DNA from: Lepraria neglecta
Lineage: Eukaryota > Ascomycota > Lecanoromycetes > Lecanorales > Stereocaulaceae
NCBI GenBank assembly: GCA_033220425.1
Contig: CM065653.1
Location: 62,001 to 126,000 of the forward strand
Direction of reading: 5' to 3'
DNA length: 64,000 nt
In this document: piece after piece, positions 59,367 to 64,000 of the stretch
Position numbering within the stretch: position 1 is the first letter of the stretch
How the letters are laid out: every line of letters starts with the position of its first letter
Translations under genes and position numbers: made by a program
The notes under the pieces: model-generated
Databases searched by the model: none
What the model was told of the DNA's origin: nothing
What the model saw: the letters and a program-made list of their open reading frames with translations, nothing else

Positions 59367-60226
59367 CCTGGGTGATCCTAGGTGATCCTATGTGGTTGCT
59401 ATTCTTATCAGAAACCATTACGTGTCTCTTTCTCATCCAGGTGAGTAGTTTACTACTATGTGAGCTGACGGCTTAGATAGTGGTTGAGATTCAGGCGTAG
59501 AGCTCCAAGGAAAAGCGGCAACAACAGAAAACTCCATTAACGTCGCTCCCTTAAGCTCTTTTCTTCTTATCTTTCTTAACCCTCTTAACTTCCTCTTTCT
59601 TTCTTTTCATTCCCTCCTCATTTATTAATACCCTTAGAATTATCTTCTCTTAGACTGTTTTCGCTAGCCCTAATAGGCCTAGCTCGCTCGCTTAGTTATC
59701 AGCTCCTCCGCTACTTATCCTGTTACTAAAGGCTACCTTCCCTACTCAACCCTTTCTCTCCCATTAACCTAGTCCCTCCTTACCTTTAGACCGCCTGACT
59801 TTCCACAGTTTCGTCCTATTCCTCAACTTTCCCTGGTTCCTTGCGGTTGGCCTTCCCACAATTATTGCAGCAGCGTTGCAGCCTGCCCCAGCTTGTGTGT
59901 ACAGGCTGTCTGTCATGGCCATAGCCACAATACGGGCGCCAGCGAAGTGGATTCAGCCGAAAGCTTCTACGCAGGCGCAGCAGGACCAATCGAATAAATA
60001 CCTCGCAGACACTATGGGGTCTTCCTTGTTGCGCCGCCGGCGAAAGAATGATGAGCCAACGTCGCTAGTTATCTGGTGAAGTTTCCTGCATGGGTCTGGC
60101 GAGTGGGTATCCTTGTCCAGTATAGCTGGGTTTCAGGTATCAGCCGTTGGAAAGATGGTATTTATCAAGTTGATCACTTTATAACCCTCTACATACGCCA
60201 ACATCCTGCTACCTCCGCCCCTACTA
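59367..60226. other. Intergenic, pyrimidine-rich
   Basis: 59520-59860 is strongly C/T-rich on the plus strand. Short frames only. No gene supported. Confidence 0.45.
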
Positions 60227-60628
60227 TCCCATCTTTGGCGGAGGCGCGTGTTCGTTGAAAATGGACTTATTATCAATACCACCATGAATTTATCTATTGA
60301 ATGGCCTTTATATACTCATTCCAACATCTCTTATGATTATATAAGGAGATCTGGCAAAGCTTGCACCTAAATCTGCTCCTTGGCACTGACTCTTTGCGTT
60401 TGCGGTCCAGCTTAACCCTCTCGTTTTGGTGGCGTTGGAGGGCTTGGGATTAGGGATAACGTGGTCAACATCGTCAGAAGTACGGTTGCGAGGCATTCTA
60501 GTAGTTTGGGAGCTTAATAGTGGTTTATGAGTGCTATATCGAAGATGTTGAAGAAGTTGGCGTTGCAAATGCGGCGCGAGCGGACCTCGGTTAAACCCCT
60601 GAAACGAACACGCCCGCCAAAGATGGGA
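60227..60628. mobile_element. Second MITE-like element (TA target site)
   Basis: 402 bp. The left end TCCCATCTTTGGCGG(AGGC)GCGTGTTCGTT and the right end (reverse complement) TCCCATCTTTGGCGGGCGTGTTCGTT form inverted repeats of about 26 bp. TA flanks both sides (60225-60226, 60629-60630). Interior frames are short. Likely a non-autonomous Tc1/mariner-type element. Confidence 0.7.
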
Positions 60629-61561
60629 TACGAGATGTATTCCGGTCCCAGATACGGGATCAGTTGTTCGCCCACAAAAATCGTCCTCTTATTGTCTCCC
60701 GCCAACGATGAACACGTCCATCCTTGAACGTGTCAGTCACGCCTCCACCACCGTTCGGGGACACTTACAATACAACGTGCTCTCATGTGCATGCGCCTTG
60801 CCCAACGTCCGGCGGTACCTGTTGCCGGTTACCTATTGCGTATCACAAATTTAAAAGTCAATGGATACGTTTCCAAAGGAGCAGAGTCAAAGCCTCACAA
60901 GACACGAGGCGATCTATAAGACGAAGCGTCAGTAGTCAACGTCTTTAGAAGGGTTCTCCGAAAGCTGTATCATCTAGAAGACTGCGAGAATCTCAAGTTA
61001 AGCGTATCAGTGTGCTTGGTCGGGAGGTTAGTAACCGCGAGCCGGCCCGGTAATGATTGCCTAAACCAAGATCGTTGCTAGCTCGCATCGCTGATCCCTT
61101 TGCATAGATAGCTTTTGCTCCTTTCTAATAGCTCATCGACGACTCAGATTGAAGGCGTCTGAGTCCTGCAGGCGGACTTGTCGGGAGCCAGTAAGTGTAA
61201 AAATCACGCGGTTCGATGGGAGGCAAGCGTCTGCTGGAATGATTGGTCTCAATTAAGACCGGTCACTAGTTGGCAACTGTTGATTGGCTGCAGTCTGCCA
61301 GGAGCACCAGTGTGACCAGTCATGAGCTGTTCCCACAGAGTCGTCACATATTATTTCCGCTTCAGAAAGGCTGACGTCTGCCCGCACCATCCTGCTCTTA
61401 CAATACAAATATCCTTCTGATATCCTTCTGATTTCCTGTCTTCTCACCCGCTCTACACTACTGTAAGCGAGTTAGGGGTGAGGCTAAGTGAATATAATCC
61501 TAGACTGGCTCACACTACATTCTTGCTCAGGCCCCTGCTGGCTTAAAATTTTCCAGCGGAG
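60629..61561. other. Intergenic, no gene recognised
   Basis: Only short frames without motifs. The final 60 bases form the leader of the BTB fragment. Confidence 0.45.
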
Positions 61562-61789
61562 ATGTCGTCGAGCTTGAAAAGCGAGGAAACATCCTTACAG
61601 TTCGTCCGCCGTAATCAAAGCGGCCGTAAAGAGCTAAGATCGTACAGCAGTCTTCACCGCTCCATTGTGACTCTCTACGTCAGCCCAGAAAACTATCCAT
61701 TTCACTTCCATAAAGGCCGGCTTTGTCAGCACTCATCCTTCTTTGAAACGAGGTTTCCTGGCTCCTGCCAGGACGCAAATAGAGTCTGA
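61562..61789 (+). pseudogene. Truncated BTB/POZ-domain gene
   Basis: The ATG at 61562 gives 75 residues. IVTLYVSPENYPFHFHKGRL, followed by CQHSSFFETRF, matches the start of a fungal BTB fold (usually V(T)VYVG.....F.VHK.LLC..S.FF). The frame stops where the rest of the domain should follow, and 95-bp tandem repeats begin soon after. BTB proteins of this type mediate protein-protein contacts and ubiquitin-ligase targeting. This copy is a 5' fragment. Confidence 0.6.
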
Positions 61790-61863
61790 GTTTCCGGGGC
61801 CTGTCTTGAATTATTATACCGGATTACCAGGTCCCTGGCGAAATTTCCTGAGCGTAGTGTCCT

Positions 61864-62101
61864 AGGAGGTCCAGTATCCAAGGGACCCGCTGGGTCCAGT
61901 ACTGGCTCATCCCTAATTTACATCAGCCCTAGGAGAGATCTCCCGAGCCTATTCCCTTAGGAGGACCAACATCCACGGGATCCGCTAGATCTAATACTAG
62001 CTCATCCTAATTTACCCTGAGTCCTAGGAGAGATCTCCTAAGCCCATTCTTCTAGGAGGTCCGACATTAAGGTAGAGGCTCGCTGGATCCAATACTGGCT
62101 A
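61864..62101. repeat. 95-bp minisatellite, about 2.5 copies
   Basis: Units start with AGGAGGTCC or AGGAGGACC at 61864, 61959 and 62054, exactly 95 bases apart. Each full unit contains CTAGGAGAGATCTCC and a CTGGCTCATCC-like part. A diverged partial unit precedes the first. The copies differ at many sites, so the array is old. Confidence 0.8.
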
Positions 62102-62424
62102 CCCACATCTACTTCTGGCATATATTAAATATATCCAAAAGTAACTCTGGGGCTCAAGCTTAAAAACGTAGATAATTCGTAGTTATACGCCTAAATCTGC
62201 GCTAGGAGAGAAGCTAGAAGTGGAGGAGCCAGAAGTGGGAGGCATCCAGAATTAGATTGGGGGGACCAGAATTGAAGCCCAGAGATTCAACAGGGAGATT
62301 CAGAGATGCATTGATATCCTTTCTTCTTTCAACACCCCTCGCACTCGGCCCTACATAAGACAGCTTCATACGACCATTTGCATTTTGTCCCACTGCGAGT
62401 CGGCTATGCCAAGCAACAGATAGC

Positions 62425-62887
62425 ATGCCTTACGCAGCAAAAGCAAAAACCCAATAATTTACCAGAAGGAAGTCAAATCTAGTGAAAAAAGCAGATCAGC
62501 TGGCGCGAATGTGTAATGCAGACCTTGCGTTGGTCATCCGCAAGAATGGAAGATATTACACTTATCGATCGACCGATCACGAACAATGGCCTCCTACGAT
62601 GACAGATATTGTATGTATAGACCCAATAAACTGACATTGCGCTGACTCGAGCTTAGAACGCATCTTACCCTTTACCTGTCAATCTGCTATCTAGAGACTT
62701 CGAGAACGTTATTCATAAGAGCGCTCAAAGGTCGGAGGCTGAGTCTTTGGAAACGAGGTGTGATTCTGCAGAGCAACCTTCGGAGGAGATATCCTCGTCC
62801 AGGCGACGACCAGTCTTCTCAAAAAAGTGCATGTTTAACAGTAGCCACTCGGTGTCTAGGCTGCCGGCGGCTCGGACTTTGGGGTAG
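62425..62887 (+). pseudogene. MADS-box-like gene with one in-frame stop
   Basis: The ATG at 62425 gives MPYAAKAKTQ, then TAA at 62455, then FTRRKSNLVKKADQLARMC and ADLALVIRKNGRYYTYRST, ending WPPTMTDI. A clean GTATGT...TTAG intron (62611-62656) leads to a second exon ending at 62887. The block RRKSNLVKKA.QL...C.ADLALVI..NGR.Y resembles the MADS-type DNA-binding fold (KK..EL..LC....L.I). The stop stands where CAA or CGA would be expected, compatible with a C-to-T change as in RIP. The second exon overlaps an antisense coding remnant, so its 3' part may not be genuine. Confidence 0.55.
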
Positions 62888-63177
62888 CGGTCGAGGGTGC
62901 ACCAAAGGAACGTCTTGAAATGGTGTGCGTGCGGCGGTGATTGCTGGACGTCGGGGTCCGACTCTGTCTCGTCGCAGGACCTGTTGGGTTTCGGATTAGA
63001 ACTGGCGTAAAACAGACCGCAGGTGTGACCGCCTCATCTCCTCCATTTCTTCAGGAGCGATGCCAGATCATGTTTCGTTATAACGGCATGCGGTGAAGCC
63101 GGTCGACCTGCTGGTGCGAGCGTCTGGTTGAGCTTGATGTAGTAATGTGGGTGCCGCTTGCTAGCCTTGGTTCGTTC
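62725..63177 (-). pseudogene. Unrecognised coding remnant, antisense to the MADS-like gene
   Basis: A minus-strand frame of 151 codons is broken by one TGA at 63034-63036. It reads HPHYYIKLNQTLAPAGRPAS and HDLASLLKKW before the stop, and HHFKTFLWCTLDRYPKVRAAG and EWLLLNMHFFEKTGRRLDED after it. The composition is protein-like on both sides. There is no ATG near the upstream end; an AG acceptor-like CTGAG precedes it, so an upstream exon is possible. I do not recognise the family. The internal stop fits a CGA-to-TGA change. Confidence 0.45.
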
Positions 63178-63770
63178 TCAGACTGTTCTTTTTGATATCG
63201 ACATATCCTTGGGCTGGAGGAGGTATTGAAGAGGGTGGTCACGATGAGAAAGGGAGCGGAGGAGAGGTTGAGTGGGTAAGACGGACCGCGTTCGAGCTCT
63301 TGAGTGAAGGGCAAGTAGTCCAAGGGAACATTTATATATCTCGACCGCGTAGGCTAGTGCTGAACACTGATCGATTGGAGATCCGGCGAGGCTCGTACGC
63401 GGCTACGACCCTGAATGTGCCCCAAGAACCTAGACGGAGAAATTCCGGCATGATAACCACTTCGTCTGTTCCACCTCTCACTCACATACTGCGCCCGGTC
63501 ATTCCCCCCAAAATAAGACCCTGTTCTATTGGCGAAAGTTGCCCTGCAATGATTTCAGGTCGATCAGGAGTCAAACTCTTCTACTATGCATTGCGTTGGC
63601 GCTTTCACTGCTTACTTTGACTACGCGGTGAGCGTGCGGAGAGCCGCTAATCGTGGCCCCACTAGTCGCTTTAATAGGGGTAGGAGCGTAGAAGTTATCC
63701 CGGCCCGACGACACCTCCGGCTCAGCGACACCCTACACGAAAAAATCATCAAATTTTCAATCATAGATTG
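63178..63770. other. Intergenic, probably including the left end of a transposon
   Basis: No supported gene. The left end of the pogo-type element should lie in the second half, but its inverted repeat cannot be identified because the partner lies outside the window. Confidence 0.4.
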
Positions 63771-64000
63771 CTCAACCCACAACGCTCGTATTGATCTCGC
63801 AGTCGCTGATTTACATCAGCAAGAGAAGCCTAATTTCAAGGCTACCGCTAGAAAACATACCGTTAATAATACGACCTTGAAACGCCGATACCAAGGCCGA
63901 CAGCTGTCCAAGCAAGCTGCTTCTTCTGAATATCGCTAATACCTTACTTTCGCTCAAGAAGAGACCTTAATAGGCTTAATCAATAGCCTAACCGATCGTG
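63771..64000 (+). mobile_element. Pogo/Fot1-type DNA transposon, N-terminal part of the transposase, cut by the window end
   Basis: The plus frame reads ARIDLAVADLHQQEKPNFKA, TTLKRRYQGRQLSKQAASSE and, after a TAA at about 63939, YLTFAQEETLIGLINSLTDR. This is the helix-turn-helix/CENP-B-like N-terminus of fungal pogo-type DDE transposases. The DDE part lies beyond the window. The stop shows that this copy is inactive. Confidence 0.75.

Overview
This is nuclear DNA of a filamentous ascomycete (Pezizomycotina). The genes carry many short introns of about 45-85 nt with GT-AG ends and CTGAC/CTAAC-like branch points. The set combines conserved eukaryotic genes (CDC48, PIF1, EDC3, a U-box cyclophilin, PEX11) with families typical of moulds: HET, NACHT-ankyrin, HeLo-pseudokinase, CAP59-type mannosyltransferase and secreted GH2 beta-mannosidase. 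The genus cannot be fixed from the sequence alone. Exon joins given here were read by eye from frame, splice sites and family motifs.

Layout. 0-9 kb: two paralogous multi-pass membrane proteins of unknown function flank a Golgi-type mannosyltransferase. 10.4-15.6 kb: secreted functions, a beta-mannosidase with CreA-like sites upstream and a small double-psi beta-barrel protein. 16-28 kb: a decayed accessory block. It holds a STAND-N/TPR/ankyrin pseudogene split by a miniature LTR element with a 5-bp target duplication, a membrane-protein remnant, an intact alcohol dehydrogenase, a kinase-ankyrin-WW-like gene, and divergent from it a HeLo/pseudokinase gene. 28-36 kb: a small conserved gene, CDC48, and an intact NACHT-ankyrin NLR divergent from CDC48. 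36-45 kb: half of a zincin protease gene, another decayed gene, a polytopic membrane protein, PEX11 and a cysteine-containing protein. 45-59 kb: a lipid-anchored SARA_C-like protein, a HET protein, a MITE, PIF1, EDC3 and CYP60. 59-64 kb: repeat-rich, with two more MITE-like elements, a truncated BTB gene running into 95-bp tandem repeats, a MADS-like gene with an internal stop, an unrecognised antisense coding remnant, and the start of a pogo/Fot1 transposase at the window edge.

How it fits together. Housekeeping genes are intact. Genes resembling fungal self/non-self recognition and programmed cell death (NLR, HET, HeLo-pseudokinase, kinase-ankyrin) are concentrated and often broken, as expected where such genes turn over quickly. 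The most interesting candidate is the head-to-head pair of an active-looking kinase and a HeLo-pseudokinase, which resembles a RIPK3/MLKL-style death switch in layout. That reading is inference, and both frames are interrupted in this copy.
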